Of a DNA stretch of 64,000 bases, positions 32,001 through 42,524 are shown one piece after another. How positions within the stretch are numbered: the stretch's first letter is position 1; each line of letters opens with the position of its first letter. Origin of the DNA: Marchantia polymorpha subsp. ruderalis (lineage: Eukaryota; Streptophyta; Marchantiopsida; Marchantiales; Marchantiaceae); contig AP031359.1 in NCBI GenBank assembly GCA_037833965.1, forward strand, positions 864,001 to 928,000, given 5' to 3'. Under the pieces are notes generated by a model. The model was not told the origin of the DNA. It saw only the letters and a list, made by a program, of their open reading frames with translations, and searched no databases. Position numbers and translations under genes: made by a program.

Positions 32001-33110
32001 CTGGAACCATATGAGGTGGGGCGTGTTGTGGCGGCGATGCATTCGGAAGAGGTGGATGTGCATTACACTACCAAGAATACCGTGGCAAAATTCTGAATGC
32101 AAGGTATTGGTGGCCGACAATGTTTAAGGATGCGCACGCGTATATCCAGAAGTGTGATAGCTGTCAACAGATGGGGCGACCTACGCCTACGACACTGTGG
32201 CCACTAACCCCGATTATGTTGCTGGCACCATTCAAGAAGTGAAGAATTGACTTTGTTGGCCCGGTCCAACCCGTCACCAAGCATACGCAAAGGCGGCACA
32301 TTCCGGTCACCACTGATTACGCTACCAAGATGGGGGAAGCGGAGGCGACGCGAAGAGACAATGCGGCTACGGTTGCTAAGTTCTTATTTGAATCGATCAA
32401 TACACGCTACGGTTTTCCGCTAGAATTGATAAGTGACAGAGGAACTCACTTCCTAAATAAGGTGATTGAGGACCTGACTTTCTATTTCCAAATCAAACAT
32501 CGGAAGACAACACCGTATAACCCGAAGGCCAACGGTTTGACAGAAAAGTCCAATGGGCTTTTGTGTAAAATCTTACTGAAGGTGACGGTGAATTACGAGC
32601 ATGATTGGGATACAAAGTTACTTGCTGCCTTTGGGCGTATCGGACAACGGAGAAGATAACCACAAAGCAAACACCTTACTTCTTAGTCTACGGGCAACAA
32701 CCGGTACTACCCATCGAGTTTGAGGTACCTACACACCGCATTCTGGACCAACGTCAATTGGAAGCAGAGGAAAGTCAATTCTATCAATTGCAAGAAGTGA
32801 TGGTGTTGGAAGAGCGAAGGCAGGAAGCCGTAGAGCGGACGGAACACATTCAGAGGAGGAGCAAGAAGGCCTACGACAGTCGTATACAACCGGTGATGTT
32901 GAGGCCGGGTGATTTGGCTCTGAAGTACGACAGTCAGCATGCTCGGTTCCCCAGGAAGCTGCATTTGCGAAGAATGGGAGCCTACAAAATGATGGAGGTA
33001 TTTTCCAATGGGTCAATCCAGCTGGCGGATTTGTCAAGGCTATTGTTGAGCACCAGAGTGAATGGTTGGCGACTGAAGAAGTAATACTCCTGAGGTGTTT
33101 GCGAGGTCGC
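29063..33110 (+). pseudogene. Gypsy B pol (PR, RT, RNase H, integrase), inactive
   Basis: A charged linker (29063-29640) precedes the protease PIDSGSGVNIMTEETAH (about 29777) and LIGRPWL. RT: AWKIEDMKGIPAHYGEHRI, QDFRKLNAAT, FSGYNQVSI, MPFDLSNAPATFQR. The catalytic box reads F-I-D-N at about 30977-30985, so the second Asp is lost. RNase H: YHIYVDTSTFAI and SRQLSAAERDY. Integrase: CDSCQQMGRPTP, then all three acidic residues, IDFVGP, ISDRGTHF and LTEKSNG. The end is FSNGSIQLADL, TRVNGW; a final frame would run to the LTR boundary. Many stops and frameshifts, including 29645, 30826, 31060, 31365 and 31960. Confidence 0.9.
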
Positions 33111-33118
33111 TCACAATT

Positions 33119-33131
33119 GAGGAGAGGAGCA
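33119..33131 (+). promoter_or_regulatory. Polypurine tract of gypsy B
   Basis: GAGGAGAGGAGCA directly followed by TGTGGTAGTGCAG. It lies about 35 bp after the last recognisable integrase codon, the normal place for a PPT, and makes the following ORF-unit the candidate 3' LTR. Confidence 0.6.
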
Positions 33132-33675
33132 TGTGGTAGTGCAGTTATTTTTGTTTTTTCAGAAATAGGATAATTAGGAAAGAAAATCCATGAAGATTTT
33201 AACTTTTAAGGTAGAAGTAATTAGATTAGAATAGAATAGGTCTTTTTACTCCAAAGGTTAAGAAGGAATAGTAAACGCGAAGGATCTTCAGTAGAAGCGG
33301 TTGGTCTTTGGAGATCAGCAAGGTCCAAATCCGAAGGAACGGATCGAGAAGTCCCAAGTAGCGATAGGAGGTATGAAGACCTAGCTCCTCCAAATACCTA
33401 GTGAGGTATACGGGCGGGGGTATTTGGTATTCAAAAATGAGGGCCTCAGAGTTCTCACGTGCAACCAAGCGGTGAAGGATCCACATGGAAGTAAAAGATA
33501 GCGCCACATGGAAAAGAAGTTTGAATGGCGGCACCTTCAATTCATACGAATGGAAAATGTTGCAACGGCAAGATATACTCAAGGGGATGAGAGTTTGATG
33601 CCCACATTCCACAAACATATTTTGCAATTGACGAGAGATTGGGGTGCGAAAGCTTGAACAAAAGGGGAAGCAGCG

Positions 33676-35939
33676 ATGGCGCGTCGGATACGATTATCTG
33701 CTGTGAAAGTTCTCGAAGCAGGACTGCGAGCTCATCGTCGCAAATTAATCCTCGAGAAGATGGACTTTTTGTTGTGGGATTGGAATTGGGCGAGCGCAGC
33801 AATAATTCAAGAGTGGGACAACGGTGGCTTGCCGAAGCCGCCAGGCTATCGAGGAAATCTCGAGACGTGGCAAATTTGGGACCTTCTTCCATCAAGGACC
33901 TTCTTCCAAAAGATTGGAAGAAGGTCCTTGAACATTGCGCAGGAGACGATAGCGATCTCATCTTTGACAGTGAAAGTGTCAAGGTAACAAGCGAGGAGGA
34001 AAGGGCTTATGCAACTTTGTTCAAGCATCTGCGCACCGAGAAGAATGGCTATCGTACCATTTGGTATCAAGACCGACTCAGACGAAATGTTGCAATGGCG
34101 TTGATGCAGATTCTTTGATCGGCTCGAACCACTTACATGATGACTTGGCAGGTTGGGTTTGTGGAAAGAGCATTACAAGGAGATTGCATTCCTGGGCGCG
34201 CATCTTCTGGACAACTACCCGGCAACACATTGAGCTAATTCCAGGAGGGTGAGCCAGTTACTTGTAACCATTCTTGATTAATTTCTATAAGTTATGGGCT
34301 TGTCGACATCCGAAGAGAGTAGAGAATTCCCATTGCAAACCGTGACTCAGGAAGAAGAAGAGGTGGTGAGTGCCAATAAGGTCAACACGGATCCTAAGGG
34401 CGAGCCACGTAATTCGCCTCAGCAGAGAAGGATTCGGCCCAGACGCAGACAGGAGTCACAACCAAGGAAGAGAAGGAGGATTGGTGAGGTCGCTGTGGCA
34501 GAAGAACGTTTACGCCAAGCAACTCCCATCGAATTGCGATCGCCGACTTCTTGGGCTAGATCAAAGATGAAAGCCAAGAGGTTGATATTGGAAGCGGACA
34601 GCAGCACGAAGAGTAGAGCTGTTGCAATGAGAGGGCGTTCCACTCTAGAAGAGGGAGCAGAGGTGAATATGGTGAGAGAGGGAGAGGCACCGGTGGAGAA
34701 GGGACCTCGGACTTCGGAGGTAAGACCGACGCCAATAGTGTCACGCCGAGCTACGAGGAAGGAAAAAGGTAAAGCTATCCTGACGGAGGAAGTATCTCCG
34801 AGACAGGATGAGGTTCCTTTGGCGGGTATTAGGACGACGACCCCTTTGGAAAGAACCGCTGAAGTATTGGCAGTGTCGTTGGACACTAAGGAAGATCTTG
34901 CGGCCTTGGAAAAAGTTATTGAGAGGACCGTAGAAGACGTAGGTGGAGAAGCGTGTAGATCACAGAAGGCGGTGTCACCACGGACATCCACCGGGACGGT
35001 CATATTGGAAACGGGCGAAGATCCTTCGACGGAGGAGACCCAGTTGCAAGTACTTAGTGCCGTTGACCATCTGTGTGGGCAGGTACTTTTGTTTCTCCAG
35101 TAACTCAACCGTAAGTGGGAGCGACCACCAACCGATCTTACGTGGAGGTAGTACGTAACAAGACGCGGACAAAGGTGGCAGCGGCCTCTGCGGTCGCAGT
35201 GAAGGAGCGGCAGAAGCAGTTGACGGAGGCGAATTACCAGGTACTTTGAAAGAGACTGGCCGAGTAAGTCAAGAAGCGGAGGTATTCAAAGAAGGCATGT
35301 GAGGATCTTCGCGAGGATGTTGAGAAGGCCAAGTGTGTAACAGTGGATCTCATGAGTAGGCTAGAGGCATCTCGGACCGCCTACAATGTTGAAACGCTAA
35401 GGGTGCACAAGCTGATGGCAACATTGGAGAAGGAGCAGGAGTATGAGATCAAGCTAGCAGCAAAGGCGAAGAAGTTGGCGGATTTTGAAGCTGCGAGGAT
35501 CTCGGACTTAGAGTTGATCGAGAAGCTAGAGACTCAGTGCAGCGAGTTGAGGTCTCAACGGTCGCAAGGTGAGGAGTAGTTATGCGAGATGGAGACAAGA
35601 TTGACGGAGACGGAGGAGAAGAACTGGCAGTTATCAGAGCAGACAAATGACGCCTTGACCGTGAGGGTGAACCGATGCTTGCGAGGGTATGTTTTATGGT
35701 AGGTCGAGACGCATAAATGGCTGCGGTTATGAGATTTTGAGCATCGTGCGACGGAAATGATTGCAAGGAGTGTTAGAGCCAAGAAGCTTGACGCGTTCCT
35801 CACAAGATCGCGCGACGCGGTAGTGAACTTGAAGTTAGAACTAGCGGCCGTTTTGCAAAGGTTAGGTTTAGTGCGGAAGTTAGAGGGGAAGACAACAGCC
35901 GACTCCGTAGGAGGTGAACCTGTTCGGAGCTCGCATTAG
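33676..35939 (+). pseudogene. ORF-unit coiled-coil protein, family 1a (broken)
   Basis: MARRIRLSAVKVLEAGLRAHRRKL, then MDFLLWDWNWASAAIIQEWDN and LPKPPGYRGNLETWQIWD. A snap-back insertion at 33894-33929 destroys the frame, which resumes KDWKKVLEHCAGDDSDL, ESVKVTSEEE and RRNVAMALMQIL. The middle frame 34294-35103 (MGLSTSEESREF..) is open for 269 codons: basic QPRKRRRIGE, RSKMKAKRLILEAD, KEKGKAILTEEV. The coiled coil 35343-35939 has DLMSRLEASRTAYN and LELIEKLETQCSELRSQ, ending ARSRDAVVNLKLELAAVL-like. Function unknown; same layout as 1241-3512. Confidence 0.78.
33894..33929 (+). repeat. 16-bp perfect hairpin (snap-back duplication)
   Basis: Arms AAGGACCTTCTTCCAA and TTGGAAGAAGGTCCTT with a 4-base loop AAGA. 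The right arm is the original coding sequence (D-W-K-K-V-L); the left arm is an inverted copy absent from sister copies, so it arose by local template switching. Confidence 0.85.
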
Positions 35940-36495
35940 AGCGAGTGACAGTTTTGTGTTAGTTAGGAATAAAAAGATCCAAGGCATTGGCCTTGGAGGT
36001 CTTTTCTCAAATTTAAGTTCTCTCAGTGTTGAAGTCAACATTCTCCACGCGTCTGTGAGTTGAGTGTTTTGTCACCACGCAAGAGGTATTTCGTTTTTCC
36101 AAAAATACCGCATCCGAGGTAGTAGCTCAATTCAAATGTTTTGAATAGCGATTGGCTAGAATTAGGATTTAAGCAAGTTCGCAATTGATAGTTGTGTGAA
36201 GAATTCTTGAGTGTACTCTTTGGAAACTTTCCCCCTTGAATACTAAGACAAGATCGCGATTGACCTTTGTGATGCTACATTTGAGAATTTCAGGAGTGAT
36301 GTGTGTATTACGCTGCATCGAGTGTCGTTTGAGTTGAACACTTGCAATACTTCTGGAAGTGACAGTAGCCTGAGAATTCAAACTCCTCAATAGACTGTTA
36401 AATATGTGACACTTGGTACTCTTTGTGTTGTTTTTGTCATCGTGGAATCAAATCTTTACCATTATGCTTCATTTCGGTAATTATCTGCTATTACA

Positions 36496-38767
36496 GTAGG
36501 TGAAGATGGCGACTACATGTTTGAGAAGGACAGCGTCAAGATTATGCGCGCAGAGGAATTCACCTTCGCTCCATTCTTCAAGAGCGCAAGGTTGAGGACG
36601 AATAGGTGAAAGACAACAGATTACAAGGACTCAAAGAGGCGTGCAATCACATTGAGGATAATGCATATTCTACGATTGCAGCGCACGATCTATGTCACTG
36701 CTAGGCAGGTCGGCTTCTTCAAGCGCGCCTTGAAGGGAGAACAAATTCATTGTGCAAGGATTTTTCACGACTTAATTTGGATCAATGCCAATACCCAATA
36801 GAAGGGTGAATTGATTAACCAAATCATTCCTTACTTAGTGAACTTCTACCGAGAAATGGGGTTACTCACGAAGGAGGAAGAGAAGCAATTCCCGAAGGAG
36901 CGGGAGATGCTTGCAATTGAGTCAAGCGAGCAGATAGAAGAGGAGGACAATGTTCAACCTGAAGAGCCACCTCAACGGACAGCACACGGGCAAGTTCAGA
37001 TGGATGTCTTCGCGTTCAGGCAACAGAAAGAGAGGAGACCAGCAAAGAGACGAAGGATAATCGCCGACAGTGAGGAAGGCCGAAGACCAAAGTCACGGAT
37101 GGCAAAAATCTAGGTGACGAAAGTCAGGTTGTTGAGACCCGGGTCAAGCCGAAGAAGAAAGCTAATCGTGGAAGAGCTATGTCCGATTCCTCGGACAGCA
37201 GTGTGGGAAAGACGGATGCAACTGCCTCGACGACAAACGAAGAGAAGAGGGAGTAGCCTACTCTTTGGGTAGTGGAAGGAGGACCTTAGGCGGTACAAAT
37301 TGAAGTTCCAATGGAAGTAGCAGTAGAACCTTCAGAGGAAAGGACGGCGACAGCTAGTCTAAGTCTTCCACCTTAGGAGCAGACGCGGTCTATGGGGAGC
37401 GAGGACGTGCCAAAACCGAAGACGAATGAGGAGATAGTGAAGGATCTTACACTCAGTGAGGAGATACTCGAGCAGGTGGTTGCGCAGGTTGGAGGGCCAA
37501 TGATATATATCCCTGAGATTCCATCATCACCACCTGAGAAAGAGATAAGATCCGTAGCAAGGAAGAAGGTTGTAGAGGAGAAATCAAGAAAGTCAGTTGA
37601 CTCCTTTTCCAATTTCTTACAGTATAGTGTAACCCCTCTACTGAAGTATTTGGATAAGAAGAGAGCGAAGTATGTTGTGGAGAAGGAACCTGGGTTCTAT
37701 ATAGAGTTAGTAAGGAATAGAACTCAGATCAAGAGAGTAGTAGCGGTGAAGAGGAAGTGGGAGTCCGCAACTGCAGTGGCGACAGAACGAGTTGCAAGCT
37801 TTATAGATGAGTGCCTGACCATGAAGGCGACATTGCAGGAGCAAAAAAGACCATCTTCGGGCGAAGGAGATGGAGTGCAAAGTTCTTTGGCTGAACCTAG
37901 CTAAGAAGACTAAGATGCATGCGTCACTAGAGCAAGATTGTATAAGTCTTTGGGCTCCAATGCGAATGTACAGAAGGTAATCGTGGAGCTATGCGAGAGA
38001 TTGGAGGTATCTAGAGTGGCCTACGCCGCGCAAGTGCAACGCGTGGAGAAATTAACTATGGTTTGAGCGAAGCGCGATCAATTGCATGCTGCAAAGTTAG
38101 CTAAGGAGAAAGAACAAAGAGCCAAAGAGGAACGGATAGTCGAAGATCTTTGGGCCAGATTGGTGCGACGAAGACGGAGCAAGTGAAGCTTCGGCGCAGG
38201 ATTGCAAAACTTGCCAATACTCATAGCAAGGAGTTGCAACGAGCGGATGAGCTTACGGTGACTCTGGCATATGTACTTTGGAAGCACGCAGTCAAATTGG
38301 CCGATTGGGCCAAGAAATTTGCAAATTGCAAATCGGCCAGATCTTTGGAGGTCGAATGTAAAGTAAGATTAGAGTCGGGTTGCGGTCGGGTGCAGGAGCA
38401 GTTGAAGTTAGTTGCGGTGCAGTTGGAGAAGTCACGGATGAGAGTGGAAAAGGCAGAGGCGACATACCAACAGCTGCGAAATGAGACAACCAACTGTTTG
38501 CGTTTGCATGTAGAGAAGTGCCTGTGTGGATTTGTAATGTGGGAAGTGCAAACAGTGAAATGGCTGAAGTTGGATTCGCTGGAGCAACGATTGATGAGCT
38601 TGAAGGCCAGCGGATCTGCGGAGCACAAGCAGTTAGTTAATTCTTTTTCTTTCGGATTGAAAGAGTTGCGAGAGAGTTTAGAGATTGTAAGCGTGTTGCA
38701 TAGGTTAGGAGCCGATGGAAGCTCAGAGTACGATGTAACCACTGCGTCGGATGGCACCGCCCCTTAA
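36496..38767 (+). pseudogene. ORF-unit coiled-coil protein, family 1b (broken)
   Basis: N-terminal domain: GEDGDYMFEKDSVKIMRAEE, DYKDSKRRAITLRIMHIL, QVGFFKRALKGEQIH, IIPYLVNFYREMGLLTKEEE. Basic KERRPAKRRRIIADSE. Acidic ILEQVVAQVGGPM, then the signature YSVTPLLKYLDKKRAKYVVE and FYIELVRNRTQIKR. The coiled coil 37800-38767 includes KCLCGFVMWEVQTVKWLKLD and RESLEIVSVLHRLGADG. Frames 37392-37904 (170 codons) and 38150-38767 (205 codons) are open; stops and frameshifts separate them. It supplies the C-terminus that copy 4 lacks. Confidence 0.75.
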
Positions 38768-39346
38768 AGTAGTTCGACTCAATCGGTTGAGATGTCTAAG
38801 AGTTCAGAGTGAATAAAGAGACCTAAGACTCTTTTTATAGAGGGCCTTTTTGTCAATTGGCTTGTCATGGCTGTCTATCTGTATCCATTATGTGCGTGTG
38901 AGAGCTTGTGTGTCTTGTCATTGTGCATAGTGCGCTCCGATTTGTTGAAGTTATCACATCTAGAGTTGTGTTTGTCCAACTCGGGTTTTCTAAGTAAGCT
39001 TGAGGCTATTCCGTATTTAAGCAAATTTGGATCTGGACATTTGGATCAATGAGCCGGAAATGTGCAATTTTGGGAGATTTCCCCCTGAAATCTAAGTGTG
39101 GGGCCGTGGGCAATTCCCACAGGTGTCGATTTGATAAGTTTTAGGTTGTGAATGTGATTATACTCTGGTCTTTGGGCCTTCAGTCATAATCGAGCAGTGT
39201 CCTCTAGGAGTGACATGTGCCTAAGAAGTAAAATTCTTCAATAGAATGTTAACTAGTGACAAATCGTGATTCTTGATGTTGCATCTGTCTCTATGGGAAC
39301 GAATCTATACCTTAATGCTCCATTTTGGTATTTGTTGGTTATCACA
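36496..39346 (+). mobile_element. ORF-unit copy 8 (family 1b), 5'-truncated
   Basis: Begins inside the N-terminal domain at the end of copy 7 and ends GGTTATCACA at 39346. AATAAAG near 38812, weak hairpin, and one 3' module of the 1b type (CTTCAATAGAATGTTAA near 39234). Its right end abuts the methyltransferase frame of element D, which it truncates. Confidence 0.75.
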
Positions 39347-41070
39347 ACTGCAACTCTAGCAGGCCCTCTTGTTGCGTTCCACAAACTCCAAGGATGACAA
39401 ATATCTTGCCTGTCGCTCCAAGCAATTGTTTCTATTGTCACGGTAGACAATGAGCTAACTAGTGGTGTAAAAACCATCAAATAAGTGCAAAGACGTCGTT
39501 GTTCAGTCAAATCTAGGCTCACAATCCGAGTCAAACAGTTCAGATCCATAGCATGACTCAAAACTAGACAACATGATATCTCTGAACTTGAAATAGTCAT
39601 CGTTGTACAAGTAGGAAACTCCATGACGCGCTCGCGTTCATCTTCGTTGGGTTCTATCAACTGATGCACACGAGTATTCCATACAAGCCCGAGACCACCA
39701 TCCTTATAAGCATGTGATGTGAGAAAACTCACAAACGTGGGTAACGCCATCCAAGGCTGTCCCACTCGATTCACCACAGGCATACGTGACCGATTAACAA
39801 CCCTCACCAATTATGAACGTAGTCCAACATATAAATTGCTATCCACCGTAAGAGTGTGGTCCCATTGCATAGAGTCATAAGCACGCCGCAAGACCTCCCT
39901 CGGCAACAAGTTTGTCCACCACAAATGTGATCGATGTTCCCGTGAGCCAACTCTTGCTGCATCAAGCAAAACAACTGATCCAATCCACGATGGCACCTCA
40001 TGTACACTCGTCATCAATGTGTTCGAGTGTCATCTTAGAATAGCATCTTCTCTAGGATGTACTTGGGGGGACATGTCTCATGTACACTCATCATCAATGT
40101 GTTCGAGTGTCATCTTAGAATAGCATCTTCTCTAGGATGTACTTGGGGGGACGTGTCTGATACACCTAGAAATGACGAAACACATGTAACATCTACCAAA
40201 ACATCCTAGATCTAGGGTCATGCAACCCTACTCTATGACCAGCGCGTGTGTGATCCTGGCATGGCCATTTTGCAATCATCAAATCAATATGGCCAACCTG
40301 ATTGAGATCTGACGCCCCCAACAATGAAATATCTGAAGGCAACACCTTCTAGTATCCTCGGATACTAGATCGCGTCAACAAGGAATGATAACGCTGCATC
40401 AACTGTGTAACATGTCGTGTGAAAACTTGGCTTGCAATCTCATCCTTCTCCACATATAAGTATCTGCAAACAAAATAACCTAACTGCAGCATTGCATCCA
40501 AATCTATGCTTATTCCATCAAAAAGATCTAACAAACAAACACCATCTAGGGAATACTCCCATTCAATTGGTGTAGTTACCAATGGAGATAGTGCACTAGA
40601 ACCACAAAAAGGTTGATCACCATGAGATGTCTTTATCTCCTCAAGTAAAAAAGCCTCACTCCAAGCCTTCTTCACCAACCTATTAGCCTCCAGCTGCATT
40701 TCATGGCAAGAACACCAAAGTGGAACGTCCAAGGAAGAGTACACCGCCGCCACAAAGCTCACAACCTCCACATCCTCATAAATCAGAGTGTAGTCGGCCG
40801 ACATGTTGCTCTCCAACAAGTCGTCGGGTCACGCAAGCACTCCGCTAAACTCCACAACGAAAGCCAAGACAGTTAGAGAAGATCCAAGCGGACAAGCTTT
40901 AGAAATAAGTCTCGTTGGTAGCTCGCTCATACGCCCATACCCTAACTGCCAACCAGGACAATTGGCAGCAGTCTTTGTCTAATAATTCATCTGAAAATCC
41001 ATTGGATAGAAGATTGCTCTTCGAACAACCACATCATACAATTCTGCTCATGTTATCACCGCAAGAACTT
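39347..41070 (-). pseudogene. C5 cytosine DNA methyltransferase of element D (broken)
   Basis: Motifs appear in canonical order. A spacer domain comes first (RMSELPTRLISKACPLGSSL; SADYTLIYEDVE). Motif I is LLDLFDGIS, about 40540. Next are Y-V-E-K-D, RHVTQLMQRY, RSSIRGY and LPSDISLLGASDLNQVG. Motif IV is AKWPCQDHTRAG with the catalytic P-C-Q, about 40260. Then YILEK for the Glu-Asn-Val motif VI, a motif VIII-like GSREHRSHLWWTN, and a motif IX-like RERVMEFPTCTT. Last is HAMDLNCLTRIVSL in place of motif X. Stops lie at 40349-40351 (CAG to TAG expected), 40186, 40158 and 40111. An 80-bp tandem duplication adds a break. The product would methylate cytosine in DNA; this copy cannot. Retrotransposon-borne methyltransferases are known from some algae and dinoflagellates. 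Confidence 0.85.
40001..40160 (-). repeat. 80-bp tandem duplication inside the methyltransferase
   Basis: 40001-40080 and 40081-40160 are near-identical, starting TGTACACTCG/TGTACACTCA and ending ACATGTCTCA/ACGTGTCTGA. It duplicates the segment around motif VI and shifts the frame (80 is not a multiple of 3). Confidence 0.92.
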
Positions 41071-42524
41071 GGACTATAATGGTAAAGATCCAATTCCACG
41101 GAAACAGAGTCAACACCAGAGAATCAAGTAGTGTCACAAATTGACATTCTATTAAAGAGTTTTACTTCTCAGGCACATGACACTCCTAGAAGACACTGCT
41201 CGATTACGGCCGAAGGTCCGAAGAGCAGAGTATAATCACACACACAACCTTGAAATTGTCCAACCACAGCTTGCAAGAATTGCACCCGACCCTGCACGCT
41301 GTATTCAGGGGGGAAATTTCTTAACATTACTCACTCAGCCGGCTGCACTGAGCTTCCAATTTACAGATTTGCTTAAATCTTGAACTAGCTCCAAGCTACT
41401 CAGAACATCTGAATTGGACTCTCTACTTCAGATGCAATATCTTCAAAAAACAAAAGCAACTTGCACACGGTGACAAACCACTCAATTTCACAAACGTGCA
41501 GAGAAATGCAAACTAAAAGCTAAGAAACTAACTAATGAAAAAGCCCCCCTCCCCCAAGGGCAGAGCCTTGGGCCTCTTTATTCCTAACTAACACTCCGAG
41601 ATGTCACTCGCTGTGATGTGAGCTTCCAATAGGCGCGACGCCATCTCATCCGGCAGTTACAATGCCCGCTGAGCTCCTATCTACTCATATCCTACTCAAA
41701 ACGGCTGAAAGTTCTTAATCCAAGTCTCTTTCGTCTACTCCAAACCGAAGATGAACAAATTAAGATTCATATCTAACTGCTGATGCCCTGCTACTCCGTT
41801 GGCTATCACTTTCTTCACTTGACGCTCCAGCTCCACCACGCGCTTGAATTCTCTCTCCAATCTCTTCAAGAACGAAGTCTCTTCTCCGAAGTTCAAAGGT
41901 TCACACAAACTCAAACTCAAGGCTCCGAATTGATAACTTCTTCAAACGGACTCTATTGAGGATGAAATTTTGCAAGCAAGTGCACCGGGCTGAGATCAAC
42001 AACCTTATTAAATTTCAGCTGCAATTGACTTTCCAACAAAAAGATATGGCTTCCGCAAGATCCATGCTCCAAGTTCAAAATCCGAAGTCTCTTCGGCCAA
42101 AGTCCAAAGATCCTTCAGCCGAAATCCGAAGACCTTTCGGCCGAAGGCCCTTCTGCGTCTTTGCCTATCCATACCAGCCATTTCTCACACTCATAACTCA
42201 GTGATCCTTTATTTGTTTCAAGAGTTCTTTGGCTTGTTAGATCCAACGTGCAGAGCTCTATCTATCAAAACCCTACTTAAGTCAATTGAAAAAGTTATGA
42301 GGTATTTACTCTATCAGATCACAACTCATCTAATTCAACTTTACTGCTTACAAGTAAAAACACTAACTTCAAAGAGAGGAAGCTAAATGGATTCCACTAC
42401 TACTAACTAGACCTCTACCACAGAATCCACTATTAACTCTACTTTGTAGTATTCTTATCCTACTGGTCTTCTACCTCTCAAACTTCTCGTTTCGGAAAAA
42501 AAAAAGGAAAAACTAAGCATCACA
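41071..42524 (-). mobile_element. ORF-unit copy 9, internally deleted
   Basis: Minus-strand copy from 42524 (degenerate TGTGATGCTTAG start) to about 41071, where the last ~35 bp of the terminus are missing. It keeps the leader box (GCTTGTTAGATCCAAC..GAGCTCTATC, 42230-42260), GGCCGAAGG motifs, a stub of coiled coil (41735-41920), the AATAAAG plus CCCAAGG/CCTTGGG hairpin (41556-41590) and the 3' module. Most of the coding region is gone. It splits element D between protease and methyltransferase. Confidence 0.7.

Larger units (their letters stand above)
28434..33131 (+). mobile_element. Gypsy B: Ty3/gypsy internal region
   Basis: Starts abruptly in gag at the end of ORF-unit copy 6 and runs through PR, RT, RNase H and integrase to a purine tract at 33119-33131. 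The ORF-unit at 33132-36495 begins at the next base, exactly where a 3' LTR should begin. No 5' LTR or PBS remains. The protease D-S-G-S-G-V-N type and the gag zinc knuckles resemble gypsy C, so B and C are probably of one lineage. Confidence 0.88.
33132..36495 (+). mobile_element. ORF-unit copy 7 (family 1a); candidate 3' LTR of gypsy B
   Basis: 3364 bp, TGTGGTAGTGCAG to TGCTATTACA, complete, with leader 33132-33675, coding region 33676-35939, AATAAA at 35968 with an 8-bp hairpin (35978-35997), and one 3' module. It is preceded by gypsy B pol and a polypurine tract. Downstream (36496) is the interior of another ORF-unit protein, so the compound gypsy B plus this unit appears inserted in a 1b copy. 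Confidence 0.85.
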
